From Acidobacterium sp. (GTDB lineage: Bacteria; Acidobacteriota; Vicinamibacteria; Vicinamibacterales; UBA2999): 64,000 nucleotides of DNA. Positions 45,333-53,368 of this stretch are shown here, piece by piece. The stretch is from positions 1 to 64,000 of the forward strand of contig NSIL01000004.1 in NCBI GenBank assembly GCA_002737365.1, read 5' to 3'. Below the pieces are notes generated by a model, which made no database searches, was not told the origin of the DNA, and saw nothing but the letters and a program-made list of their open reading frames with translations. The position numbers and the translations under genes were made by a program. The stretch's first letter is position 1. Every line of letters starts with the position of its first letter.

Positions 45333-45590
45333 TTACTCGACCGGGTGGACCGAGATGAAGCGTCCGCGCTGACCGTGATCTTCGAACTTCACCTTGCCGG
45401 TGACCTTCGCGAAGAGCGTGTCGTCCTTGCCGAGGCCGACGTTCAGCCCGGGCTGGTACTTACGGCCACGCTGGCGCACGAGGATCGACCCGCCGGTGAC
45501 GAGGTTGCCTTCGAAGCGCTTGACGCCGAGCCGCTGCGAGTTGCTGTCGCGGCCGTTACGAGAGGATCCTTGACCTTTTTTAGTAGCCAT
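45333..45590 (-). CDS. rpmA: Ribosomal protein L27
   Basis: 85 residues. It begins [20 protein letters not shown] and continues with the typical [22 protein letters not shown]. The basic N-terminal tail reaches the peptidyl-transferase centre, and no N-terminal extension needing cleavage is present. It lies 6 bp downstream of rplU and 8 bp upstream of obg in one operon. Confidence 0.98.
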   Translation of the reverse strand: MATKKGQGSSRNGRDSNSQRLGVKRFEGNLVTGGSILVRQRGRKYQPGLNVGLGKDDTLFAKVTGKVKFEDHGQRGRFISVHPVE

Positions 45591-45596
45591 GTGCGC

Positions 45597-45914
45597 TTAG
45601 ACCTGGATGTCGGTGATGCGGACGCGCGTCAGCAGGCTGCGATGGCCCTTGGTCCGACGGTACTGCTTGCGCCGCTTCTTCTTGAAGACGCGGATTTTCT
45701 TGGTCTTGTCGAGCTCGCCGATGACGCCGACCACCTTGGCGCCCGTCACGAACGGGGTGCCCGCGGTCACGTCGCCGGCGTCATTACTGACGAGGAGGAC
45801 CTGGTCGAACGAGACTTCGCCGCCGGCTTCACCGGCGTTGTGTCCGTCGATGGCGATAATGGCGCCCGTCTCGACACGGAACTGGCGGCCCGAGGCCTGG
45901 ATGATTGCAAACAC
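45597..45914 (-). CDS. rplU: Ribosomal protein L21
   Basis: 105 residues from GTG at 45914, giving the family start FAIIQASGRQFRVE. A TTG two codons upstream (45920) directly abuts the Shine-Dalgarno GGAGAG, so it cannot be the start; the GTG has a 6-nt spacer. The family motifs GHRSLLTRVRITDI and KKKRRKQYRRTKGHR are at the C-terminus. It binds 23S rRNA near L20. It heads the ribosomal part of the operon after a 69-bp gap in which TATGCT is a possible -10 box. Confidence 0.97.
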   Translation of the reverse strand: MFAIIQASGRQFRVETGAIIAIDGHNAGEAGGEVSFDQVLLVSNDAGDVTAGTPFVTGAKVVGVIGELDKTKKIRVFKKKRRKQYRRTKGHRSLLTRVRITDIQV

Positions 45915-45983
45915 GGTCAACTCTCCGAATCAGGCGGCGGAACTGAATTCCCGCGCCACAGGAACTACAAAGCATACCACAAG

Positions 45984-46790
45984 TTATTTGAGGAGGGTCC
46001 TGGTGCCCTTTATCTTCTGTGAACTCAACGTGTTAAGGAAGGCCGGCAGCAGCCGATCCATGAGCTCGAAATAGGATGACAGCGCCGGGGTCTGCTGGTT
46101 GGCGTTATACAGAATTTCTTCCCGGAACGTCTCGCTATGCAGGGTCTCGCCGGTGCGGCCGTCGATGAAGATGAACGTGGGGCGCAGGACAAAGCCCTTG
46201 CGCTCCATGTAGGTGCGGACCGGCACGACCTGGCGGCGGCCGAACGAGTCGTAGACTTCCTGTTCACGCTGGACGAATCCTGAGCGCTGTTGCGGCGCGA
46301 ACAAGACCGCGCCGGTCACGATCAACGGCTGCTGGAACTCCTCGCCAATCCGCTTCCAGTACGCCACGTTCGCGAAGATCTGGTTGTAGGGCTCGAGGTC
46401 TTTCTCGTCGTTGAAGACCGGCGGCTTGTTGGCCTCGGGTTCCTGGACCGGCGCGACGGCCTGCTGATCGGGGACCGGCGGCGCCGGGGTCTCGCCGCTC
46501 TGCTTGGCGACTTCGAGCAGAGGCAAGGTGTCGGCATCGATCACGCGCATGATGCCCTTGTTGCGCAACTGGCTGCGGAGCAGGCGCACCGTTTCCATGT
46601 TGGCGTCGACGTCTTCGTTGGCGCCGGCAATGAAGCCGGCAATGAAGATGCGCTGGAACGCCGACACGTCCAGCTTGGACTGGATCGGCGTTTCAATGGG
46701 GATCTCGGTATAGCTGGCAGAGCACGCCACGAGGGCGGCTACGAGCGCCAAGCTAACGCTGAGCGCCGTCTTTCTGAGCCGCGCGGTCAT
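45984..46790 (-). CDS. Putative lipoprotein of unknown function
   Basis: 268 residues from ATG at 46790; a longer frame to 47084 overlaps the TPR gene and is not used. A lipobox is visible (LVAALVACSAS). The mature part begins with an FQRIFIAGFIAG strand and has ANMETVRLLRSQLRNKG, which resembles proteins that define a metabolic or envelope component by nucleotide-like beta-alpha units. The middle has a Pro-rich stretch (ETPAPPVPDQQAVAPVQEP). TFIFIDGRTGETLHSETFRE recalls Curli/CsgG-like lipoproteins, but this is weak. It is coupled to the TPR gene by a 38-bp overlap. Function unknown. Confidence 0.7.
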   Translation of the reverse strand: MTARLRKTALSVSLALVAALVACSASYTEIPIETPIQSKLDVSAFQRIFIAGFIAGANEDVDANMETVRLLRSQLRNKGIMRVIDADTLPLLEVAKQSGETPAPPVPDQQAVAPVQEPEANKPPVFNDEKDLEPYNQIFANVAYWKRIGEEFQQPLIVTGAVLFAPQQRSGFVQREQEVYDSFGRRQVVPVRTYMERKGFVLRPTFIFIDGRTGETLHSETFREEILYNANQQTPALSSYFELMDRLLPAFLNTLSSQKIKGTRTLLK

Positions 46791-47115
46791 TGATTTCCTT
46801 GAACAGGTCGTAGTTCTGCCGGACGAGCGCATTGTTGGGTTCGAGCGCGAGCGCCTTTTCGTAGGCCGCCCGTGCCTTTGCCAACTGACCCTGGTGCTCG
46901 TAGGCCACGGCGAGGTTGTTGAACGCTGCGGCGTAAGTAGGATCGAGCTGGGCGGCGCGTTCCCAGCGGTAGATCGCCTCTTTCCACAGACCGCGCTGAG
47001 CGACCTGGATGCCGAATTCGACCTGTTCCTTGGCCTGACCCCGCTGCTCGGCCCATGCAGATGGAGCCGACGCCACGACCACAAACAACGCCAAAACCAG
47101 AGGGCGTACAGACAT
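46753..47115 (-). CDS. Exported small TPR protein
   Basis: 120 residues from ATG at 47115, five codons inside the longest frame, because AGAGG stands about 5 nt before it. Signal peptide LVLALFVVVASAPSAWAEQ. Two TPR repeats follow: WKEAIYRWERAAQLDPTYAA and KARAAYEKALALEPNNA. TPR domains mediate protein contacts; here the likely partner is the lipoprotein encoded next, whose start lies inside this gene. A TATAGT box (47129-47134, minus strand) lies 13 nt before the ATG. Confidence 0.85.
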   Translation of the reverse strand: MSVRPLVLALFVVVASAPSAWAEQRGQAKEQVEFGIQVAQRGLWKEAIYRWERAAQLDPTYAAAFNNLAVAYEHQGQLAKARAAYEKALALEPNNALVRQNYDLFKEINDRAAQKDGAQR

Positions 47116-47207
47116 CGATCCTCTCTGCACTATATCGGCCTACCCCGGGGGCGGCAAGTACGGTATCGTCCTGTTCAGGTCAGGCGGGCGTCAGTCGAGG
47201 TTTCTTC

Positions 47208-48029
47208 ATGGAATCCATCAGGCTGGGCGCTCCGCGTTTTCCCTCACTCCTCGCCGAAATCTCCAATCCGCCGCAGGTGCTGTGGTTCCGCGGAGATCTG
47301 TCGTCTTGTGACCGGACGGTGGTAGCTGTCGTTGGCGCTCGAACCGCGTCTCGGGAGGGCATGATCGCGGCCGAGGCGATGGCCGGCGACCTGGCGCGGG
47401 CCGGCGTGGTCATCGCCAGCGGGCTCGCGCGTGGCATTGACGCCGCGGCCCACACCGGCGCGTTAGATGCCGGCGGCACAACCATCGCCGTGCTGGGTAC
47501 CGGCATCGACATCGTCTATCCACCCGAAAACGCGGCGCTGTTTGAGCGCATTGGCCGCTCGGGGCTGATTATGAGCGAGTTCCCGCCGGGCACCTTGCCG
47601 TTTCCGGGAAACTTCCCGAGACGCAATCGCATCATCAGCGGGCTGTCGCGGGCGGTTCTCGTGGTCGAGGCCGCCGAGAAGAGCGGGTCACTGATCACCG
47701 CCCGCCTGGCCGCGGACCAGGGCCGCGACGTGATGGCCATGCCCGGCTTGACGGCCGGCGGCCGAAATCGCGGCGCCCACGCCCTGTTGAGGGACGGGGC
47801 AAAGCTCGTGGAGTCAGCGGTCGATATCCTGCAAGAGCTGGGCATCGGTCACACCGGGTCTGCCATGTCAGAAAACCCGGAAACCGTTGAATTCACGGTA
47901 GATGACATTGCTGCTGAACTGAAAATTTCCGCGGGCGATGCGCTGGCCCGACTGCTCGAATGGGAGCTGACCGGGGAAATTCGCCGAATTGGATCGGGCA
48001 GGTTCGTTCGATCCCGGAGTAAGGTGTAG
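47208..48029 (+). CDS. dprA: DNA-processing protein A
   Basis: 273 residues from ATG at 47208 with GAGG seven nt upstream. DprA loads RecA on incoming single-stranded DNA during transformation. The Rossmann-fold core has VVAVVGARTASREG, VIASGLARGIDAAAHTGAL, TIAVLGTGIDIVYPPEN, SEFPPGTLPFPGNFPRRNRI (partly: LPFPGNFPRRNRII) and EKSGSLITARLAADQGR. A winged-helix end (DDIAAELKISAGDALARLLE) is present. The N-terminal SAM-like domain of longer forms is mostly absent. It heads dprA-topA-trmFO-xerC, an order also known in Firmicutes. Confidence 0.95.
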   Translation: MESIRLGAPRFPSLLAEISNPPQVLWFRGDLSSCDRTVVAVVGARTASREGMIAAEAMAGDLARAGVVIASGLARGIDAAAHTGALDAGGTTIAVLGTGIDIVYPPENAALFERIGRSGLIMSEFPPGTLPFPGNFPRRNRIISGLSRAVLVVEAAEKSGSLITARLAADQGRDVMAMPGLTAGGRNRGAHALLRDGAKLVESAVDILQELGIGHTGSAMSENPETVEFTVDDIAAELKISAGDALARLLEWELTGEIRRIGSGRFVRSRSKV

Positions 48030-48039
48030 AGATATTTCG

Positions 48040-50751
48040 ATGCCGATACCGTTAGTAATTGTCGAATCCCCGGCCAAAGCTCGGACCCTCGCCCGTTTTC
48101 TCGGCAAGAAGTACCGGGTGGAGGCCAGCTATGGCCACATCAGGGACCTTCCAGAATCGGCCTCTGAGGTGCCGGCGGAGATCAAGGGTAAGTCGTGGGG
48201 CCGGATGGGCATCGACACCGACGGCGACTTCACGCCCTACTACGTCGTCCCGGGCGACAAGAAGAAGAACGTCACGGCCCTCAAGGCCGCCATGAAGGAC
48301 GCCTCGGAACTGATTCTCGCCACCGACCCCGACCGTGAGGGCGAGGCGATCAGCTGGCACTTGAAGGAGCTGCTCAAGCCCAAGGTCAAGGTTCGCCGCA
48401 TCGTCTTTCACGAAATCACCGAAGAAGCCGTGAAAGCTGCCCTGGCCGAGCAACACGACGTGGACGAGAACCTGGTCCGCGCGCAAGAGAGCCGTCGCAT
48501 TCTCGATCGCCTGTATGGCTACACGCTGTCGCCGGTGCTGTGGAAGAAGGTGCAGACCGGACTGAGCGCGGGCCGCGTGCAGAGCGTCGCCGTTCGCGTG
48601 ATTGTCGAGCGCGAAGAAGAACGCCTGGCGTTTCGCACCGCGAGCTATTGGGACCTCGAGGCCAAGCTGCGCGGTGGCGCGATTGAGTTTACCGCCACGC
48701 TCGCGAAGGTCGGCGGCCAGCGCGTCGCCACCGGCAAGGACTTCGACAGCAAGGGCGTGCTCGAATCGAGCACCGTCCGCTTGCTCGACGAGAAGACCGC
48801 GACCGACTGGCGCGACACGCTGATGCGCCAGTTGCCGTGGTCGGTGACGAGCGTCGAAGAGAAGCCCTACGCGCAGCGGCCCTCGCCACCCTTTACGACC
48901 TCGACGCTGCAGCAGGAAGCGAACCGCAAGCTGAGCTACTCCTCGGAGCGCACCATGCAGATCGCGCAGCGGTTGTTTCAGGGTATGGACCTGGGCGGCG
49001 GTGATCTCGAGGGTTTGATTTCGTATCACCGAACCGATTCCACCACGCTCAGCAACAAGGCGCTGGTCGAAGCGGAGCACGCGGTAGTCGAGCTGTACGG
49101 GGCCGACTTCCACAAGGGCCCGCGCCAGTACCAGACCAAGGTCCGCAACGCCCAGGAAGCGCACGAAGCGATTCGCCCCACTGACTTCCGTCGCACGCCG
49201 GCGTCGCTCGAACGCATTCTCGAGAGTGACGAGATGCGCCTGTACGATTTGATCTGGAAGCGCGCGGTCGCGTCACAGATGGCCGACGCCAAGCTGCTGC
49301 GCACCTCGGTGGAGATCACCGGCGAATCGAGCAACGGCACGCCCGCGACGTTCAATGCCAGCGGCAAGGCGATTGAGTTCGCCGGTTACCTTCGCGCCTA
49401 CGTCGAAGGTTCGGACGATCCGTCGGCCGAATTGCTTGAGCAGGACACCGTGTTGCCGAAGCTCGCGGTTGGCGATCAGGTCTGGTCGCCTGACAAACTG
49501 GAGCAGGAACTGATCCTGTTGGGCCTTGACGCCAAGGGCCACCAGACCTCGCCGCCGGCGCGCTACACCGAAGCGTCGCTGGTGAAGAAGCTCGAAGAAG
49601 AAGGCATTGGCCGTCCCTCGACCTACGCGCCGACCGTCGCCACCATTCAGCGTCGCGGCTACATCTCGCGCCAGGGCAAGGCGCTGGTGCCGAGCTTCAC
49701 GGCTTTTGCCGTCACGCGCCTGCTGCGCAATCACTTCGGCGATTACGTCGACCTCGCGTTCACCGCCGAGATGGAAGAGATTCTCGACAAGATCTCCAAC
49801 GGCGAAAAAGACTGGCTGGAGTTTCTGGCCGAGTTCTATCGCGGCGACGGCAAGCACCCCGGCCTCGAGCACCTGGTCGAGGACAAGGGCCAGAATATCG
49901 AATACCCGATCATCGAATTGGGCATCGATCCCGAAAGCAACCTGCCCATTCGCGTGCGCATTGGCCGCTACGGTCCGTTCCTGCAGATGGGCTCACAGGC
50001 CGACAACGGCCCACGCGCGTCACTGCCGGAGGAGCTCGCGCCGGCCGACCTCACGCTCGAGAAAGCGATTGCGCTGCTGAAGGCCAAGGCGCAGGGCCCG
50101 AAGTCGCTTGGCGTCGATCCCGCCAGCAGCCAGCACGTCTACATCATGCACGGCCGCTTCGGTGCCTACGTGCAACTGGGTGAGACGCCGGAGGATCGCG
50201 AGATCAAGCCGCGCCGCGCCTCGCTCGGCCGCGATCACACCGAAGACACGATCACGCTCGAGGTGGCGCTGAAGCTGTTGTCGTTGCCGCGTGAACTCGG
50301 CGTGGCTGAAGACGGTGAAGCAATCCTGACCAACGTCGGCCGCTTCGGTCCGTATGTCAAGCAGGGCACCGAGTTCCGCTCGCTCGAAGAGACCGATGAT
50401 GTCCACACGATTACGCTGGAGCGGGCGAAAGAACTGCTGCTGCAGCCGAAGAAGTCGGGTCGTCGGCAGCGGAGTGAGCCGAAAGCACTGAAGGCGCTCG
50501 GCAAGCACCCGACCAGCGGCGAAAACGTCCGCATTCTCGACGGCCGCTATGGCCCCTACGTCAGCGATGGCACCACCAACGCCTCGGTGCCAAAGGGCAC
50601 GCAGGTCGAGGCGGTGACGATGGCTGTCGCGGTGGAGCTGCTGGCGGCGCGCGAAGGCATGTCGAAGTCGAAGAAACCGGCGCGTGGCCGCAAGGCCGCG
50701 AAGGCGCCGGCGAAGAAGAAGGCCGCCAAGAAGGCTAAGAAGGCGGAGTAG
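48040..50751 (+). CDS. topA: DNA topoisomerase I
   Basis: 903 residues from ATG at 48040, 10 bp after dprA. It relaxes negative supercoils through a 5'-phosphotyrosine. The Toprim domain is at the start (VIVESPAKARTLARFLG, ATDPDREGEAISWHL). The active-site Tyr is in LISYHRTDSTTLS, and AQEAHEAIRPTDFRR follows. The usual C-terminal zinc fingers are replaced by four zinc-less repeats of the GRYGPF type (IGRYGPFLQMG, GRFGAYVQLG, GRFGPYVKQG, GRYGPYVSDG). A Lys/Ala-rich tail follows. The frame is intact. Confidence 0.96.
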   Translation: MPIPLVIVESPAKARTLARFLGKKYRVEASYGHIRDLPESASEVPAEIKGKSWGRMGIDTDGDFTPYYVVPGDKKKNVTALKAAMKDASELILATDPDREGEAISWHLKELLKPKVKVRRIVFHEITEEAVKAALAEQHDVDENLVRAQESRRILDRLYGYTLSPVLWKKVQTGLSAGRVQSVAVRVIVEREEERLAFRTASYWDLEAKLRGGAIEFTATLAKVGGQRVATGKDFDSKGVLESSTVRLLDEKTATDWRDTLMRQLPWSVTSVEEKPYAQRPSPPFTTSTLQQEANRKLSYSSERTMQIAQRLFQGMDLGGGDLEGLISYHRTDSTTLSNKALVEAEHAVVELYGADFHKGPRQYQTKVRNAQEAHEAIRPTDFRRTPASLERILESDEMRLYDLIWKRAVASQMADAKLLRTSVEITGESSNGTPATFNASGKAIEFAGYLRAYVEGSDDPSAELLEQDTVLPKLAVGDQVWSPDKLEQELILLGLDAKGHQTSPPARYTEASLVKKLEEEGIGRPSTYAPTVATIQRRGYISRQGKALVPSFTAFAVTRLLRNHFGDYVDLAFTAEMEEILDKISNGEKDWLEFLAEFYRGDGKHPGLEHLVEDKGQNIEYPIIELGIDPESNLPIRVRIGRYGPFLQMGSQADNGPRASLPEELAPADLTLEKAIALLKAKAQGPKSLGVDPASSQHVYIMHGRFGAYVQLGETPEDREIKPRRASLGRDHTEDTITLEVALKLLSLPRELGVAEDGEAILTNVGRFGPYVKQGTEFRSLEETDDVHTITLERAKELLLQPKKSGRRQRSEPKALKALGKHPTSGENVRILDGRYGPYVSDGTTNASVPKGTQVEAVTMAVAVELLAAREGMSKSKKPARGRKAAKAPAKKKAAKKAKKAE

Positions 50752-50764
50752 GCCCTCGGCGGGA

Positions 50765-50780
50765 GATGGCTTTAGCCGTC
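50765..50780. repeat. Imperfect GGCTTTAGCC palindrome after topA
   Basis: Arms GATGGCT and AGCCGTC around TT, with one G-T pair. The core GGCTTTAGCC equals that of the palindrome at 12521-12538. It starts 13 bp after the topA stop; the remaining ~200 bp up to the heptamer array hold nothing I recognise. Confidence 0.55.
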
Positions 50781-50980
50781 GCCGTCTTTGGCCTCGAGCG
50801 TCGTCGCCGGGTGCGCCTCAAGGTGGTTCCCGAGCGCCAGCGTCAGTCGCAGCGAGGGTGTCGACCACGCTGAATCTGCGACCTCGAGAACGCTGGCATG
50901 ACGAAGAATCTGCGAGCTTCCAGTAAGATGGCGTCACGATGATCGACGCAAAACGGCCGCAGATGTTCCACTGAAACTGA

Positions 50981-51029
50981 AACTTCCAACTTCAACTGCC
51001 AACTATCAATGTTCAAGTTTCAACTGACA
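50981..51029. repeat. Heptamer array (7 units of 7 bp) ending at the trmFO start codon
   Basis: Read in steps of seven: AACTTCC, AACTTCA, ACTGCCA, ACTATCA, ATGTTCA, AGTTTCA, ACTGACA. The last A is the first base of the trmFO ATG. The array is much richer in A and T than its surroundings and contains no Shine-Dalgarno. Confidence 0.7.
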
Positions 51030-52384
51030 TGATTCATGTAATCGGTGGCGGCCTGGCCGGCTGCGAAGCGGCGTGGCAGGCCGCTGAGGCCGGCAGGGAC
51101 GTCACGATTCACGAGATGCGGCCGGTGAAGCCGACGGCGGTACACCTGACCGACGGGCTGGCTGAATTGGTGTGCAGCAACTCGTTTCGCGCCGACAAGG
51201 TGGATAACGCGGTCGGCCTGATCAAGGAAGAGATGCGGCGGCTGGGGTCGCTCGTGATGCGGGCGGCCGATGCCACGCGGGTGCCGGCCGGCGCCGCGCT
51301 GGCCGTCGATCGCCACGCGTTCTCGAAGGCCATGACCGAGACCGTGCTGGCGCATCCGCGCATCACGGTCGAGCGTGGTGAAGTCGCGAAGGTGCCTGGC
51401 GGCGAGTGGTCGCCGGTCATCATCGCGACCGGGCCGCTGACGTCCGATGCGCTGTCGCAGGACATCCAGGCCATGGTCGGCGAGGAACACCTGGCGTTCT
51501 ACGATGCGATCAGCCCGATCGTGCTGGCCGAATCCATCGACCTGTCGAAGGTCTTCCGCGCGTCACGCTGGGGCCGCAACGTCTGGAGCGCCGTCCCGGG
51601 CGAGGCCCTGGAGACGACCGAAGAAGGCGATTACCTGAACTGCCCGATGACCAAGGCCGAGTACGACGCCTTCTACGCGGCGCTCGTCGCGTCCGAGTCG
51701 GCCACGGTGCATGACTTCGACAACACCAAATTCTTCGAGGGCTGCCTGCCGATTGAAGTGATGGCGCATCGCGGTGAGGGCACCCTCAGATTCGGCCCCA
51801 TGAAACCGGTCGGCCTGAAGGATCCACGTACTGGCCGATTGCCGTATGCCGTGGTGCAGTTACGGCAAGACACGCTCGCCGGCGATCACTACAGCCTGGT
51901 CGGGTTTCAGACCCAGATCAAATGGGGCGACCAATCGCGGCTGCTGAAGATGATTCCCGGCCTGGCAAACGCCGAGTTCGTTCGCTTCGGCATGGTCCAC
52001 CGCAACACCTACATCTGCGGCCCCAAAGTGCTGTTGCCGACGTGGCAAACGCGTCATCGCGCCGACTTGTTCTTTGCCGGCCAAGTCTCCGGTGTCGAAG
52101 GCTACGTCGAGTCCGCCGCCTCGGGACTGGTCGCCGGCCGTAACGCCGCTGCGCTCGCCCGTGGTGAGGCGCCCCAGGCGCCACCGCGCAACACGGCCAT
52201 CGGGTCACTCGCGCATTACGTGTCGCACGCGGATCCCAAGACCTATCAGCCGACCAACATCACCCACGGCATCATGCCGCCGCTGGACGACCCGCCGCGC
52301 GACAAAATGAAAAAGAAGTTAATGATCGCCGAGCGTGCGCTCGCGGCTCTCGATGGGTGGCGCGGAGCAGCCGTTAGTGCGTGA
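51029..52384 (+). CDS. trmFO: tRNA (uracil-54-C5-)-methyltransferase, folate/FAD-dependent
   Basis: 451 residues. It makes ribothymidine at position 54 of tRNA with methylene-tetrahydrofolate and FAD. The N-terminal FAD motif is VIGGGLAGCEAAWQAAEAG, followed by HEMRPVKPTAVHLTDGLAEL (partly: MRPVKPTAVHLTDGLAE) and ELVCSNSFRAD with the conserved Cys. YNL-type blocks EEGDYLNCPMTKAEYDAFY and the C-terminal FAGQVSGVEGYVESAASG follow. There is no Shine-Dalgarno; the ATG directly follows a heptamer array. Its end overlaps the xerC start by 32 bp. Confidence 0.95.
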   Translation: MIHVIGGGLAGCEAAWQAAEAGRDVTIHEMRPVKPTAVHLTDGLAELVCSNSFRADKVDNAVGLIKEEMRRLGSLVMRAADATRVPAGAALAVDRHAFSKAMTETVLAHPRITVERGEVAKVPGGEWSPVIIATGPLTSDALSQDIQAMVGEEHLAFYDAISPIVLAESIDLSKVFRASRWGRNVWSAVPGEALETTEEGDYLNCPMTKAEYDAFYAALVASESATVHDFDNTKFFEGCLPIEVMAHRGEGTLRFGPMKPVGLKDPRTGRLPYAVVQLRQDTLAGDHYSLVGFQTQIKWGDQSRLLKMIPGLANAEFVRFGMVHRNTYICGPKVLLPTWQTRHRADLFFAGQVSGVEGYVESAASGLVAGRNAAALARGEAPQAPPRNTAIGSLAHYVSHADPKTYQPTNITHGIMPPLDDPPRDKMKKKLMIAERALAALDGWRGAAVSA

Positions 52385-53357
52385 ACACCTGAAGGAATTC
52401 CTGGCCTATATCAAGCTCAATCGCCACGTCTCGCCGCATACCGTGCGCGCCTACGACAGTGACATCACGCAGTATCTGGCGTGGGTCGCCGGCGACCAGC
52501 AGCGCAAGATGTCCGAGCTGACCGTCGACGACCTTGACCTGACGTCGGTTCGCGCCCACCTCGCCGAGCTGAACAAGGCAGGGAAAGCGCGCTCGTCGGT
52601 GGCGCGTAAGCTGTCGGCACTCCGGACGTTCGTGAAGTACCTACGGCGCGAGGACCTGATTGCGCACGACCCAACGGCCATGGCGGTGGCGCCCAAGCGC
52701 GACCAGACGATTCCCACCCACCTCTCGGAACCTGAGATGGCGCGGCTGATCGAGATGCCCAGTACCGGCGATCCGCTCGGCCGACGCGACCGCGCCATCC
52801 TCGAGCTGTTCTATGCCTCGGGCCTGCGCCTGAGCGAGCTGGTCGGGATCGATCTCGAGGACCTCAACCTATCGGGCCGCATGGTCAGGGTCATGGGCAA
52901 GGGCGGCAAAGAACGCCTGTTGCCGTTCAACCAGAGCACGGTGTTGGCACTGCGGGCCTGGCTGGCCGACCGGGCCGGCATTCTGGCGGACCGACAAACG
53001 CGGGCGCGGCGGCGCACCGTGGTCGCGCCCCGCAAGACGGTCGCCGGCGGGCGGCAGAAGGCCCCGACCGAGCCCTTGTTCCTGAATGCCCGCGGCGGCC
53101 GGCTGACCGGACGCAGCGTCGACCGCCTGCTGCGACGCTACGTCGCGCAGTGCAGCACGAGGCTGGGTATCAGCCCTCACGCCTTGCGTCACTCGTTCGC
53201 GACGCACCTGTTGCAGCGCGGCGCCGACCTCAGGGCCATCCAGGAGCTGCTCGGCCACTCGCGCCTCAGCACGACCCAGCGCTACACCCATGTCAATGCC
53301 GCGCAGCTGATCGAGGTCTATCGCAAATCGCACCCGCGAGCCGCAAAGAGCGAGTAG
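52353..53357 (+). CDS. xerC: Tyrosine site-specific recombinase XerC/XerD
   Basis: 334 residues from ATG at 52353; GTG at 52377 after GGAG is an alternative start. It resolves chromosome dimers at dif sites. The N-terminal SAM-like domain (LKEFLAYIKLNRHVSPHTV) precedes the catalytic domain with Arg in YASGLRLSELVG, Lys in GKGGKERLLP, His-Arg in SPHALRHSFATH, His in LLGHSRLSTT and Tyr in QRYTHVN. An insertion of ~30 basic residues (TRARRRTVVAPRKTVAGGRQ) lies between the Lys motif and the late catalytic block. Position after trmFO matches codV/xerC order in Firmicutes, so I call it xerC; XerD is not excluded. Confidence 0.9.
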   Translation: MGGAEQPLVREHLKEFLAYIKLNRHVSPHTVRAYDSDITQYLAWVAGDQQRKMSELTVDDLDLTSVRAHLAELNKAGKARSSVARKLSALRTFVKYLRREDLIAHDPTAMAVAPKRDQTIPTHLSEPEMARLIEMPSTGDPLGRRDRAILELFYASGLRLSELVGIDLEDLNLSGRMVRVMGKGGKERLLPFNQSTVLALRAWLADRAGILADRQTRARRRTVVAPRKTVAGGRQKAPTEPLFLNARGGRLTGRSVDRLLRRYVAQCSTRLGISPHALRHSFATHLLQRGADLRAIQELLGHSRLSTTQRYTHVNAAQLIEVYRKSHPRAAKSE

Positions 53358-53360
53358 AAT
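53355..53360 (+). promoter_or_regulatory. -10 box (TAGAAT) overlapping the xerC stop codon
   Basis: The TAG stop of xerC forms the first half of TAGAAT, which ends eight bases before the GTG start at 53369. No Shine-Dalgarno follows. Confidence 0.55.
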
Positions 53361-53368
53361 CTCGCCAG

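Noticed and set aside
45984-47084. A 366-residue version of the lipoprotein with a long N-terminus
   Set aside because: The extra part is the TPR gene in another frame; the lipobox start at 46790 is clearly better.
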